A DNA stretch of 64,000 nucleotides from Saprospiraceae bacterium (GTDB lineage Bacteria > Bacteroidota > Bacteroidia > Chitinophagales > Saprospiraceae). Positions 1-7,752 of this stretch are shown here, one piece after another. Position 1 is the stretch's first letter; every line of letters starts with the position of its first letter. Location of the stretch: the NCBI GenBank assembly GCA_013360405.1, contig JABWBR010000012.1:1-64000 (forward strand). The letters are read 5' to 3'. The position numbers and the translations under genes are program-made. A model generated the notes under the pieces. The model searched no databases. It was not told the origin of the DNA and worked only from the letters and a program-made list of their open reading frames with translations.

Positions 1-161
1 ATATTTCGCTCCGCTGGAGCTATAATGCACTTTGTTCTTGAATCTTCTACCCATATTTGCGCCCCGCTGGGGCTTTTTTGACCTTGAAAAGGCCCGGAGG
101 GCCGAAATATGGGTAGAACCGGCAATAAAAAGATCCCATAAGCTCCAGCGGAGCGTAATAT
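1..161. repeat. nested inverted repeats at left edge
   Basis: Two inverted pairs are nested. The outer arms are 1-21 and 141-161 (core CTCCGCTGGAGCT) with one mismatch. The inner arms are 45-62 and 101-118 (core CTACCCATATTT). Two small GC hairpins sit inside, at 61-73 and 91-102. No coding sequence is visible. The form is that of a dispersed palindromic intergenic element. Confidence 0.7.
61..79 (+). terminator. possible rho-independent terminator
   Basis: The hairpin GCCCCGCTGGGGC is followed directly by TTTTTT. It would end a plus-strand transcript entering from outside the window. It lies within the nested repeat, so its shape may be a by-product of that repeat. Confidence 0.4.
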
Positions 162-173
162 GCCGTATGCCTG

Positions 174-358
174 AATTAAAGTGACAAAGTAGTGCTAAAC
201 CCTATCGCTAAACTGCGAATGCACTAAACCCTCCTAAACAGTTACGAAAAAATCAAACTTTCACCAATTTAGAGCGGCGAAAAAAAAGCGACGAACGATG
301 GGGCATTTTTTTTACAATTTTAACAGCTGAAGTGGACTCATTACTAACTTTCCCTTAC
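174..358. other. gene-free stretch
   Basis: Nothing recognisable was seen between the nested repeats and the MITE-like element: no convincing reading frame, RNA gene or promoter. Confidence 0.6.
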
Positions 359-524
359 TTAGGAACGTGTCGTAAATAACTTACCTGTTTGGGCGGTCTC
401 TTTTTCCACCATACTACGTTGCTTCGTCGGTCACTTAGCTTTGGCTAAGCTCCCTTCTCGCGCCTTGCCTGGTGAAAAAATAGCCTCGCCGAATTCAGGT
501 AACTTATTTACGCCACATTCCTTA
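359..524. mobile_element. MITE-like inverted-repeat element
   Basis: The ends of this roughly 165-bp element are imperfect inverted repeats of about 50 bp. On the left, AGGAACGTGTCGTAAATAAC continues to TTTTTCCACCA. On the right, the reverse complement begins AGGAATGTGGCGTAAATAAG and continues to TTTTTTCACCA. The centre (434-449) is a smaller hairpin, CTTAGC...GCTAAG. No transposase is encoded. The element covers the 3' end of the DUF6544-like gene. A related degraded sequence lies at about 3585-3668. Confidence 0.6.
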
Positions 525-1339
525 GGGTTATAGCTAATTTCTTTTAAAATAAACTTCCCATACGTAAACTCCCCTTCCGGATAATGCCATACCCCGTCGC
601 CGCGCGCTATAACGTTAAAGCCGTTGAAGTTTTTGTATGCGTGAACCGGGGTTGAAAACCGGTATGTTTTCCCATCGTCAACAGAGCCGCGATCGTCAGA
701 TACAAAATTGACCAGCCGGCCCAATTCATCAAAAAACAAAGTAGCGCTAATGGTAATGCCGTTATTGGTGTAAATAGCCTTCGCAGAGTAACTGTCAATA
801 AGCTCCCATTGTATTCTTTTATCAATGAGCGTAGCGGGCGCCAATAAGCACATATCGTTGAAGAGGGTGACCGTTTCCGTTTTGTTTAAACCGCCGCCTT
901 TGATATTTACGACAGGAAACCAACCGAACAATTTAATCTGCATGGAAGCGTCGCCGTTTTTATACGCGTGGTAACCCGGCACGTTGATGCCAAACATTTT
1001 TCCTTTCATAAAAAACAGTCGGGTGGGCACGTCAAAAAAGTTGTATTGTTCGGACACAAACGGAAACCAATCTTTATCGCGGCTTCTCATTTGACCTTCA
1101 AAAACAATTTTTACGCTGTGTACCTTGGGTTTATTCAACACACCTGCGTATCGCAAGTACTGTTGGGCGGGGGGTGGCAGGTGTTGGATATCCGATTCCG
1201 TGAGTAATTTTTTTGGCAAGGCAGAAGAGCGCAATAAATTTGCTTTAACCTCTTTTTTATAAGCCAATTCAAAAAGCAGATTTCCAAGCGCCAGAAAAGC
1301 GACTATCAAACCAAGCAAAAGAAGGAATAAACGTAACAT
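431..1339 (-). CDS. DUF6544-like membrane-anchored protein
   Basis: The product is 302 residues with one hydrophobic N-terminal segment (about 1-24). It is followed by a soluble domain that resembles the DUF6544 family (LPPPAQQYLRYAG near residue 55, then a long beta-rich region). The family has no established function. About the last 30 residues (from KECGVN onward) and the stop codon are encoded within the inverted-repeat element at 359-524. The native C-terminus has therefore probably been replaced or extended by that insertion. The gene stands alone, with repeats downstream. Family assignment rests on recognition of the N-terminal motif and is moderately sure. Confidence 0.7.
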   Translation of the reverse strand: MLRLFLLLLGLIVAFLALGNLLFELAYKKEVKANLLRSSALPKKLLTESDIQHLPPPAQQYLRYAGVLNKPKVHSVKIVFEGQMRSRDKDWFPFVSEQYNFFDVPTRLFFMKGKMFGINVPGYHAYKNGDASMQIKLFGWFPVVNIKGGGLNKTETVTLFNDMCLLAPATLIDKRIQWELIDSYSAKAIYTNNGITISATLFFDELGRLVNFVSDDRGSVDDGKTYRFSTPVHAYKNFNGFNVIARGDGVWHYPEGEFTYGKFILKEISYNPKECGVNKLPEFGEAIFSPGKAREGSLAKAK

Positions 1340-1430
1340 GACGCAGGGTTTTAATACAAAGCTAAGCCCTGTCGTTTTTCATAATTCTGATCATCGTCAC
1401 ATCCGTATAGTGATATTCGTCAACAAAATG

Positions 1431-1467
1431 ACCGGCCTCACTTCATGTAACACGAGTAAGGCCGGTT
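1431..1467 (-). terminator. stem-loop downstream of the 1480-2385 gene
   Basis: The arms ACCGGCCT and AGGCCGGT pair around a loop of about 21 nt, just past the stop of the minus-strand secreted-protein gene. The T tract on the minus strand is weak, so intrinsic termination is only likely. Confidence 0.4.
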
Positions 1468-1479
1468 ATTTATCTGAAC

Positions 1480-2385
1480 TTAGAGCTTTATCTTATTACT
1501 CACTCCCAATAATCTATTACCCGAGGAGGCGGAGGCAGCGGGCAAAGTGACGTGTTTGATGTCAAACTGGGCCGTAATTTCGAAAGATACTTCCCGGCTT
1601 TCTCCCGGGTTTAATACAGGGATTTCAGTGCGGTACAACAGGCGCCTGTCGTTTTCTTTCCCGGAATATTCGCTAAACCCCGGGCCCTCTCCTTTAAAAT
1701 CACGGGAATCATAATCATCCTCTACTACAATTTTATCCAGCTTGTTCTTCCCGGCATTTGTAATTTTTAGTGTCACTTTAATTTTGTCTTTAGCCAACAC
1801 CGGGGTTTTGCTAAACGTTTTTTCGATTGTCAAGCCGACCCCGTCGGTAGCGTAAACGAGCACCAATTCGGTCGGAAAACTTTTCCTGGCCGTGAATCGC
1901 AGTACCGTTTCTCCCGACTGGTTGCTGCTGCGCTCATAAGCCATATTTGCCCTGATGAGCTGGATATTAGGCGCTAAAACCACTTGAATATCTGTGGCGC
2001 TTACCGGCTGCGAAACGAGCTGATTGTTGGCGTACAGCAGTAAATCGAATACGGCGCTTTGTACAGCGCCTTGTTCTCCGCTGCGTCGCATGGCAGGTTC
2101 GGCTTTTAGCGAAGAACTCTGTTTTGCCCTTAAAGAAACCCGTTGGGAGTCTTTTCCGCGAAATCCGAAAGCTGCCATATCTTCTTTATCCGAGCCATTG
2201 TTGAGATCGATGGAAAAATCAGCGCGGGGCATCCCATCCGGACTGATCTGGATAACGCCTTTGAGCTGGTCAATGGCGATGGGGCCGCTATAGAATTGCA
2301 CAGGCTCCAGCCTGTTATTATCCTGTCCGTTCACTGTGGCAATTGTATTTAGCAGACAAATGCACAATAACAAGGTATTTTTCAT
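1480..2385 (-). CDS. secreted protein with DUF11-like domain
   Basis: The 301-residue product has a Sec signal peptide (about 1-20, ending near TVNGQ), so it is exported to the periplasm or beyond. No enzyme motif was found. Residues about 195-275 have the pattern of a DUF11/CARDB immunoglobulin-like repeat: IEKTFSK, then an ITNAGKN turn, then LNPGESREVSFEIT. Such domains are usually structural or adhesive parts of surface proteins. No T9SS sorting domain follows; the chain ends in a hydrophobic LLGVSNKIKL. It lies 39 bp downstream of the transglutaminase-fold lipoprotein on the same strand, so the two may be cotranscribed. Function unknown. Confidence 0.75.
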   Translation of the reverse strand: MKNTLLLCICLLNTIATVNGQDNNRLEPVQFYSGPIAIDQLKGVIQISPDGMPRADFSIDLNNGSDKEDMAAFGFRGKDSQRVSLRAKQSSSLKAEPAMRRSGEQGAVQSAVFDLLLYANNQLVSQPVSATDIQVVLAPNIQLIRANMAYERSSNQSGETVLRFTARKSFPTELVLVYATDGVGLTIEKTFSKTPVLAKDKIKVTLKITNAGKNKLDKIVVEDDYDSRDFKGEGPGFSEYSGKENDRRLLYRTEIPVLNPGESREVSFEITAQFDIKHVTLPAASASSGNRLLGVSNKIKL

Positions 2386-2424
2386 GATGGTTGTATTTTA
2401 ATGAATACGAAAAAATGGGTTGAT

Positions 2425-3489
2425 TTACTTGCAGTTGTCCTTGTAATACTTGTAATAACTCCAGGCGCCAGGGCACGTTTTGCCGCCGGGAAAGTTGTCC
2501 GTATTATTTTTCAGGTAATCGTGATTGACGGGGTCCACAAACCTTGGACCATTGGCTTCGTTCCAGCCGAAGTGACTCTGATGAGCCGACCAGCTATGGG
2601 TATCCAGCCAGCGGTCGATTTCGCCGTAGTCCATCAGGCGGTATGCGCCCTCGTACAAAACAACGTTATATTCGTGCGAAATAGGGTTGTCTATCGCATC
2701 CCAAATTGCCCAAGGGGCAAAACCAAGCGCCCGGAGCAAAGCGGAACGCAGGATAGCATGGTCTTCGCAGTCGCCCATAAAGTCATCTTTGGGATCAGCA
2801 TTGGCCAGATTCCCGGAAATTCGAAGCGTAAGGTCGGCGGGCTGGGGGAAATCCCACCCCGGAGCGTAAGAAGCAAAACCATTTGAAGCGAAAACCGTCT
2901 GATTGGTGGAGTCGTCGCGCCAACTCATGTGTTTGTCTACATAATAAGCAACGGCGGCTACCATATGGTCGGCGGTGTTGGAAACAGTAACGGGGTCTAT
3001 CCCTTTGTCGGAGGCGTATTCCATAACGGCATTAAGGGCATGAGTGCGTACAATGGCGTGATCAAGTCGGTACAAATTAGCGCCGGTTTGCTCGTTGGTT
3101 CCGTTGGGATATCCACTGTTGGAACCGGTAGGCGTCGTATAGGTATATACGCCTTTGGGGTTGGCAATATAAACCCAACCGGAAGTCGATTTTATTCCGC
3201 CTGCCGTTAAATTGGCGAAAGCCCGGTAGGGTAATTGCATGTTGGAAAAAGCCGCATAAGGCCCGCCGGTATATGCAGCGTTTTCACCGGCTTGCGTTTT
3301 GACGACAGTACCGCCAACTTCTATATTCATTTGTGAAATACCGCCGGATACTCGTCCTCTGGAAGCTTCAAAAGTGATGAGCTTGTCAGAATCAGGGTGG
3401 ATAGTACTTAGTTTCAGGGCGGGGCCGCATCCTATTGACATAATTGTCATAGCGAACAATCCCATCCACAGGAAATGTAAGGTACGCAT
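2425..3489 (-). CDS. transglutaminase-fold lipoprotein
   Basis: The 354-residue product has an export signal with a lipobox-like IGC at Cys21. The residue at -3 is Ser rather than the usual Leu, so lipidation is likely but not certain. Residues about 235-295 carry the transglutaminase/papain-like pattern: Cys241 in GDCEDHA, His272 in SHEYNVVLYEGAYRLMDYG, and Asp287. This family cleaves or ligates peptide bonds; the substrate here is unknown. The region before it (100-200) has no recognised motif. The gene is single-copy in the window and shares its strand with the secreted protein downstream. Confidence 0.75.
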   Translation of the reverse strand: MRTLHFLWMGLFAMTIMSIGCGPALKLSTIHPDSDKLITFEASRGRVSGGISQMNIEVGGTVVKTQAGENAAYTGGPYAAFSNMQLPYRAFANLTAGGIKSTSGWVYIANPKGVYTYTTPTGSNSGYPNGTNEQTGANLYRLDHAIVRTHALNAVMEYASDKGIDPVTVSNTADHMVAAVAYYVDKHMSWRDDSTNQTVFASNGFASYAPGWDFPQPADLTLRISGNLANADPKDDFMGDCEDHAILRSALLRALGFAPWAIWDAIDNPISHEYNVVLYEGAYRLMDYGEIDRWLDTHSWSAHQSHFGWNEANGPRFVDPVNHDYLKNNTDNFPGGKTCPGAWSYYKYYKDNCK

Positions 3490-3584
3490 TGTTGTGATTT
3501 TTTGGTAAATAATTTCTTATCACTTGTTAATACGGGTTGATGCCGTTTCATTACTTGATTTCATACAAAAAAAAATAACGGCGC

Positions 3585-3668
3585 AAGAACTTGGCGTAAA
3601 TAGGTTATCTGAATGTATTAATAAGGCAAGGCACAGAAGGAAGCCTGGCCAAAGCCAACACAATGTTA
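3585..3668. repeat. degraded second copy of the MITE-like element
   Basis: The plus strand here (TGGCGTAAATAGGTTATCTG, then GGCAAGGCACAGAAGG and GGCCAAAGCC) matches, with substitutions, the reverse complement of the right half of the element at 359-524. It lies in the gap between the CotH-family gene and the transglutaminase-fold gene. Confidence 0.5.
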
Positions 3669-3679
3669 CCTTACCTTTC

Positions 3680-6019
3680 TTAACGGCTTACCGCCACACC
3701 CGCAGAGATTACGCCGCCGGCCGTAACTAAACGCATCCAATACAAACCTTGCGGCAAATTACTTAATGGGTTTACGACAACTTCTTGTGCACCTGCTTGT
3801 ATCAAAAGGGCTTGCGCAAATAACGTTGCGCCTTGCCCGTTGATGAGCGACAGGCAGGCCTCCTGTGCGGCAGGACTGTCGACTACCAGGGTAATCGATT
3901 GCCCAGCCGCCAATGGATTGGGAAACAGGCGCAGTGAAATACCCTTTTCGCCCGGTTCGGATACGGAGGTCGTACAGTTGAGGTTGGCAGCCCCGGGCGT
4001 GGGCGTCATGGCGACAAAACCGCCCGTGCCATCCGGGCAGCGCCCCCAGGATACATCGGTCTCCTGGGCGCCGAAAACCACCTCATCGATGATTGTTCCA
4101 TCGGTATTTGACAACAGAATTTCTTCTCCGTTTTTGGAGAGCTTGAAATTGGTGTGCAAACCCTCCTGGTTTTGGTCTTCGTCGGCCCAAAGCAGCAAAT
4201 AGCCGCCGGCGGGGATAGTCACGGCCGGGAAAGTCCATTTATCCGGGTTAGTAGCGTCGTCGCTCAAGAAAACGCCTTCCAGCGGGATATCTGACGAAGT
4301 CGTATTATAGAGTTCGATCCAATCTTCATATTGTCCTTCGGGGTCGGTGATGCCAAGGTCGTTGGCGGCCAGCAATTCGTTGATCACAATGGCGCCTTCG
4401 GTGATACCCATACCCGAAGTGACGGTAAGCGTATAAAACTCGTGTTCGGCGCGTTGGGGCGAAAACATAGCGGCGACATTGTTTTCTGCGTAGATATAAT
4501 AATCCGTTTTTCCGGCAAGAAGAGGAGTTAGCGCGGCGCCGTAGACACCGTCGTTGGGAGCGCCGTCGCCGTGGGCGCCGTCGTCAAACATTGGAATTTC
4601 TTCAAAAATGCCGGCTCTGTTGAAGCGGTAGCGCAGGCGCACCAGCGTAGCATTCGCAACAATGGCGGTCACTTGCACGGTATTTCCGACGAGCGCCTGG
4701 CCGGCGCCGGGTGTTACGCCCGTGATATTCGGGGGTACATTTTGCCACTCGGGATGGTTGAGCAGGAAAGTCTCGCGTGCCTCCATCAGCGTGGCGATGC
4801 CGATAATGTTGAAATTGGGCCCGGTAACGTTATTGAGCAGATTTGCCTGAAAATTGGCATAGGAATAAAACTTGTTGAGATCGGCTTGCACTGCCTCGTC
4901 GATGAGCGCTTGCAAAACCTGTCCCCTCGTTTGGTAGTTGTTGTTGACAAAATTTTCCTGCAGGATCGTGCGCAAATGCGCGATATAGCTTTTTCGGTGT
5001 TTGGGATTGGCCAGTAGTTTTTGTACAAACGGCCGGGCAGGGTTATTCACATGCAAAAGCGGGTCGAGTTGCTGCAATTGGGTGAGGTTGAGGCCGGGAC
5101 CGCCTGTGCCGGCATTGGTAAAATTGCCGAAAGTTTCGTTGAGGTCCCACACAATGGGGAGAAAGCGGCCATTGTCGTCTTTGTAGATATAATAATTGTG
5201 CCCCGAGCCGCTGTAGCTGTCGAGGTTCACCAATATATTATTGAAGGCCAGCATCCACAGGATACGGTCGATATCGAAAGCCTGGTGGGCATTGATGGGT
5301 GTATTATTAAGCACATTAGCGGCGCTCACCAGGTCGTTCCAGCCGTAGTCGGATTCAATTTCGTAAAATCGCAAATAGCAGCTCGAATCAGCGCCCATGT
5401 ATACAAAAGTAGCCCCGCCACCCATAGAGGGCGGGCAGCCCGGCGGGTTGGGCGCCCCTTGTATGGGATCGCATTTGAAAAGCGCATTGTCGCTGGAATA
5501 ATAGTGCTCGCTCAAAAATTTCGATTTGATACTTTCTACGTTGGTGTAAAGTCCGTGGTAATTGTCGTTGACATACACCCGGGCGTAATTGGCCCGCGGC
5601 GCGTCCATGTATTGATTGGCAATTTCGTAACCCAGCGCTTCGCGCAAAAAAGAGGGGTCTTTAAAGCCGTTTGACAATTTCACGAGCGTATGGCCCTGGT
5701 AATCCTGGTTTTCTATCACCTCATCGAGTTTGATGCTAAAAGGGTTTTTGGGCCTGTTGGGGTTATAAGAGCTATTGCCTTTGTATTTTACTCCCACGCT
5801 ATCGAATGCCACGCCGTTAACCAGCACGAGGGGTACCAGCAGCCTGGCTTCTTCGTCGGCGGCGTTTAGTGAGTCGAGCAGATAATCCCAGTTGGGTTGC
5901 GAAAAATAGATGCGAATTTCCTGGATGGCATCGGATGCATAAAAATCCTGAGCGGTAGCCCGCTGCTTGTTATTTAACACAAAAACAAAAACGAGCAAGG
6001 GTAGTACAAATCGCTGCAT
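3680..6019 (-). CDS. CotH-family protein with lamin-tail domain and T9SS sorting signal
   Basis: The 779-residue product starts with a signal peptide (1-24). Residues about 30-400 are a CotH domain, an atypical protein-kinase-fold family. It is recognisable from VKYKGNSSYN, the KNPFSIKLDE segment, NYHGLYTNVES and IVWDLNETFGNF. Some CotH proteins phosphorylate exported proteins; activity here is inferred only. A beta-rich domain follows (about 430-540). Next is a lamin-tail (LTD) domain at about 545-655 (VINELLAAND, DWIELYNT, GYLLLWADE). The chain ends with a T9SS type A sorting domain (LRLFPNPLAAGQ through LPQGLYWMRL), so the mature protein should be on the cell surface or released. The gene is monocistronic. 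Confidence 0.88.
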   Translation of the reverse strand: MQRFVLPLLVFVFVLNNKQRATAQDFYASDAIQEIRIYFSQPNWDYLLDSLNAADEEARLLVPLVLVNGVAFDSVGVKYKGNSSYNPNRPKNPFSIKLDEVIENQDYQGHTLVKLSNGFKDPSFLREALGYEIANQYMDAPRANYARVYVNDNYHGLYTNVESIKSKFLSEHYYSSDNALFKCDPIQGAPNPPGCPPSMGGGATFVYMGADSSCYLRFYEIESDYGWNDLVSAANVLNNTPINAHQAFDIDRILWMLAFNNILVNLDSYSGSGHNYYIYKDDNGRFLPIVWDLNETFGNFTNAGTGGPGLNLTQLQQLDPLLHVNNPARPFVQKLLANPKHRKSYIAHLRTILQENFVNNNYQTRGQVLQALIDEAVQADLNKFYSYANFQANLLNNVTGPNFNIIGIATLMEARETFLLNHPEWQNVPPNITGVTPGAGQALVGNTVQVTAIVANATLVRLRYRFNRAGIFEEIPMFDDGAHGDGAPNDGVYGAALTPLLAGKTDYYIYAENNVAAMFSPQRAEHEFYTLTVTSGMGITEGAIVINELLAANDLGITDPEGQYEDWIELYNTTSSDIPLEGVFLSDDATNPDKWTFPAVTIPAGGYLLLWADEDQNQEGLHTNFKLSKNGEEILLSNTDGTIIDEVVFGAQETDVSWGRCPDGTGGFVAMTPTPGAANLNCTTSVSEPGEKGISLRLFPNPLAAGQSITLVVDSPAAQEACLSLINGQGATLFAQALLIQAGAQEVVVNPLSNLPQGLYWMRLVTAGGVISAGVAVSR

Positions 6020-6080
6020 GGGTAAAAGAGGTTTTCGTCAAACCAATTTGACTATAAAAAAAGGAAATCGTTTAACCAAT

Positions 6081-7007
6081 TCACAAAATGCGCTTCAAAC
6101 GGGAATCCAATATTGATCTATAATCTTGTTTAGCTTTTTCACTCAAAAAAGATTGATCAATCAGCAAATGCCACTGCGGATACACGCGTTGAAAATCGGA
6201 TAACGTTTCGGATATCACGACTGAATTGAGTTTCAATACCTCTTTGCCTAAATAATCAATGAGATCTTTTTTCCTGAATTCTTTTTTTTTGCCGGCAAGC
6301 ATTAGCGCCATTTCTTCTTCAGCGCCTCCAAGCGCCAAAGTGCTATTGATTAAATCATAAGCCGGAGAAAGTTCAACCTTGCCGTTTCTGGTGATCAGTG
6401 AAAAGTTTTTCAAATGCATATCTTCATTGCCTGTGACAAAGCAAAACAAAACCAATTTGAAAAACTTATATTTTTCAAGCACCGGGAAGGTACAGTAGGT
6501 TTCCAGCAGTTTAACCGTTTTTTCTATCGTGTAGTCGTATTTGGTCATTCTGGTTAAACCTGCCAATTGCGCAAAATCTTCCACAGCCAACTTATCACGA
6601 CGGCCAACTCTGTCAAACCGCTTGATAAAATAACTCAGACTACCATCCTTACACCACATCATGCCGTGAAGGGGAGTTTCGATGCCTGTAATTTTTGCCA
6701 AACGCATGGTGAGGTCTTCATTTTCGGGCATTTGTCCGTATATACTGTGCGGGGGTTTAATAATGAATCTACCTTCTGTCTCCACCAGATCAAAAATATG
6801 CCTCCTGGTGTTCAAAATAGCGCTTAATTTGGGTTGCACGCCCTGGATAGACATTCGTATCATGCGATGGCTCGCCTCAAGACGCTGTTCAGACGCAGAG
6901 TAAGGGAAATCCAGCAGTGTCGTTAAATTTCGATTTAACAAGGTGAGTCCTTCCTTAGCGTATTTTTGATCACCGCAAGGTAGATATGAAATTGGGCACC
7001 TATTCAT
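6081..7007 (-). CDS. hipT: HipT/HipA-like serine/threonine kinase toxin
   Basis: The product is 308 residues and resembles the C-terminal kinase part of HipA. The glycine-rich loop is RMSIQGVQPK (Ser53-Ile-Gln-Gly56), where HipA-family kinases autophosphorylate. The catalytic loop is GNEDMHLKNFSL and the metal-binding motif is AYDLIN. It lacks the HipA N-terminal subdomain, which is a separate gene just upstream (8-bp overlap). HipA phosphorylates GltX and E. coli HipT phosphorylates TrpS, stalling translation; the target here is unknown. The N-terminus has a CPISY...CG pair, common in short HipA-C proteins. Gene order hipB-hipS-hipT and overlapping ends point to one translationally coupled operon. 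Confidence 0.85.
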   Translation of the reverse strand: MNRCPISYLPCGDQKYAKEGLTLLNRNLTTLLDFPYSASEQRLEASHRMIRMSIQGVQPKLSAILNTRRHIFDLVETEGRFIIKPPHSIYGQMPENEDLTMRLAKITGIETPLHGMMWCKDGSLSYFIKRFDRVGRRDKLAVEDFAQLAGLTRMTKYDYTIEKTVKLLETYCTFPVLEKYKFFKLVLFCFVTGNEDMHLKNFSLITRNGKVELSPAYDLINSTLALGGAEEEMALMLAGKKKEFRKKDLIDYLGKEVLKLNSVVISETLSDFQRVYPQWHLLIDQSFLSEKAKQDYRSILDSRLKRIL

Positions 7008-7317
7008 CGTTGGCTTCTAAGCAGGTGACGGCCCCGACCATGTCCTCACCGGTGGCAAGTAATTGGGCAAAATAATCGGTACGGTCAATTTTTAATCTTG
7101 ACAACAAGCCATCCAGCATTGCGCCTTCCGGCAACAGGCCGTCAAAGAAAGCGGGAAATGCGCTGAAGGTATAACTTCGCGATTTTATGGGCATGGTAAG
7201 CGACACGGGGGGGCCTGTGTAAGTTTGTAAGTAGTCGAACCGGTAATGCCGCCCGGGCTCTACTTCCGCCAATATTCCGGCATGAACGCCGTGCACATAT
7301 ATGTTAGCTTTATTCAT
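7000..7317 (-). CDS. hipS: HipS-like antitoxin, stand-alone HipA N-terminal subdomain
   Basis: The 105-residue product matches only the N-terminal subdomain of HipA (Couple_hipA). The signature FFDGLLPEG is followed by RTDYFAQLLATGEDMVGAV. In the tripartite HipBST system of enteropathogenic E. coli, this small protein, not HipB, neutralises the kinase. The same role is inferred here from gene order and size. Its start overlaps the 3' end of hipB by 8 bp and its 3' end overlaps hipT by 8 bp. A frameshift-broken hipA was considered. Both overlaps carry proper start codons, and HipT keeps its own intact N-terminus, so a natural split is favoured. Confidence 0.82.
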   Translation of the reverse strand: MNKANIYVHGVHAGILAEVEPGRHYRFDYLQTYTGPPVSLTMPIKSRSYTFSAFPAFFDGLLPEGAMLDGLLSRLKIDRTDYFAQLLATGEDMVGAVTCLEANDE

Positions 7318-7534
7318 GTTGATATTGTTCCATTAGTTGACTCTCCAAGCGAACTTGAATATTGAGTACATCAAGAATTTTCATCAGGGTGTCTAACTGT
7401 ATAGTCGGCTTTGCATGCTCAAGATCGTAAACGGCAGTTTTTCCTACGCCGGCCAATTGGGCACATCTTTCACGTGAGAGTCCAGCCTTTTTTCTATGCC
7501 AATAGACTATTTGTGCTATTGCAAAAACATCCAT
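7310..7534 (-). CDS. hipB: HipB-like XRE-family DNA-binding protein
   Basis: The 74-residue product is a single helix-turn-helix of the XRE type: WHRKKAGLSRERCAQLAGV, then KTAVYDLEHAKPTIQLDTL. In hip operons HipB binds operators upstream of itself and represses the operon alone or with the kinase. It is the first gene of the three. A palindrome (TACTGCTTTAACAGCA) ends a few bases before the start codon and is repeated 72 bp further upstream, which fits autoregulation. The divergent neighbour is a lytic transglycosylase gene. Confidence 0.85.
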   Translation of the reverse strand: MDVFAIAQIVYWHRKKAGLSRERCAQLAGVGKTAVYDLEHAKPTIQLDTLMKILDVLNIQVRLESQLMEQYQHE

Positions 7535-7536
7535 TT

Positions 7537-7552
7537 TACTGCTTTAACAGCA
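7537..7552 (-). promoter_or_regulatory. candidate HipB operator 1
   Basis: The plus strand reads TACTGCTTTAACAGCA, with palindromic arms TGCT and AGCA five bases apart. It lies 3-18 bp upstream of the hipB start codon. A nearly identical 16-mer recurs at 7609-7624. Function is inferred from position and repetition. Confidence 0.55.
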
Positions 7553-7608
7553 AAAATAGGATAATTTTAAAAAAAATACAATTACAATGCACAGAAAAAT
7601 CAAAAAAT

Positions 7609-7624
7609 TACTGCCTTAACAGCA
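7609..7624 (-). promoter_or_regulatory. candidate HipB operator 2
   Basis: The plus strand reads TACTGCCTTAACAGCA, differing at one base from operator 1. Spacing from operator 1 is 72 bp, close to seven helical turns, which would allow both sites to face the same side of the DNA. The AT-rich DNA between them probably holds the hipB promoter. Confidence 0.55.
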
Positions 7625-7752
7625 ATTTTACTTGCTTAATTTTCATTTGCCAATTTTCAACAACAATCTTACCTTTACCCATACCAACGCACAACGCTTA
7701 CGCCCTTCATGGCGTTGTTAGTTTTATTGTCAAGCAACTAAATAGCAGCAAC

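Noticed and set aside
1338-1550. 70-residue plus-strand frame
   Set aside because: No domain; it spans the stem-loop and the end of the minus-strand secreted-protein gene.
6081-7317. A frameshifted full-length hipA
   Set aside because: Both parts have proper start codons, 8-bp coupled overlaps and family-like termini, and the order matches known hipBST systems.
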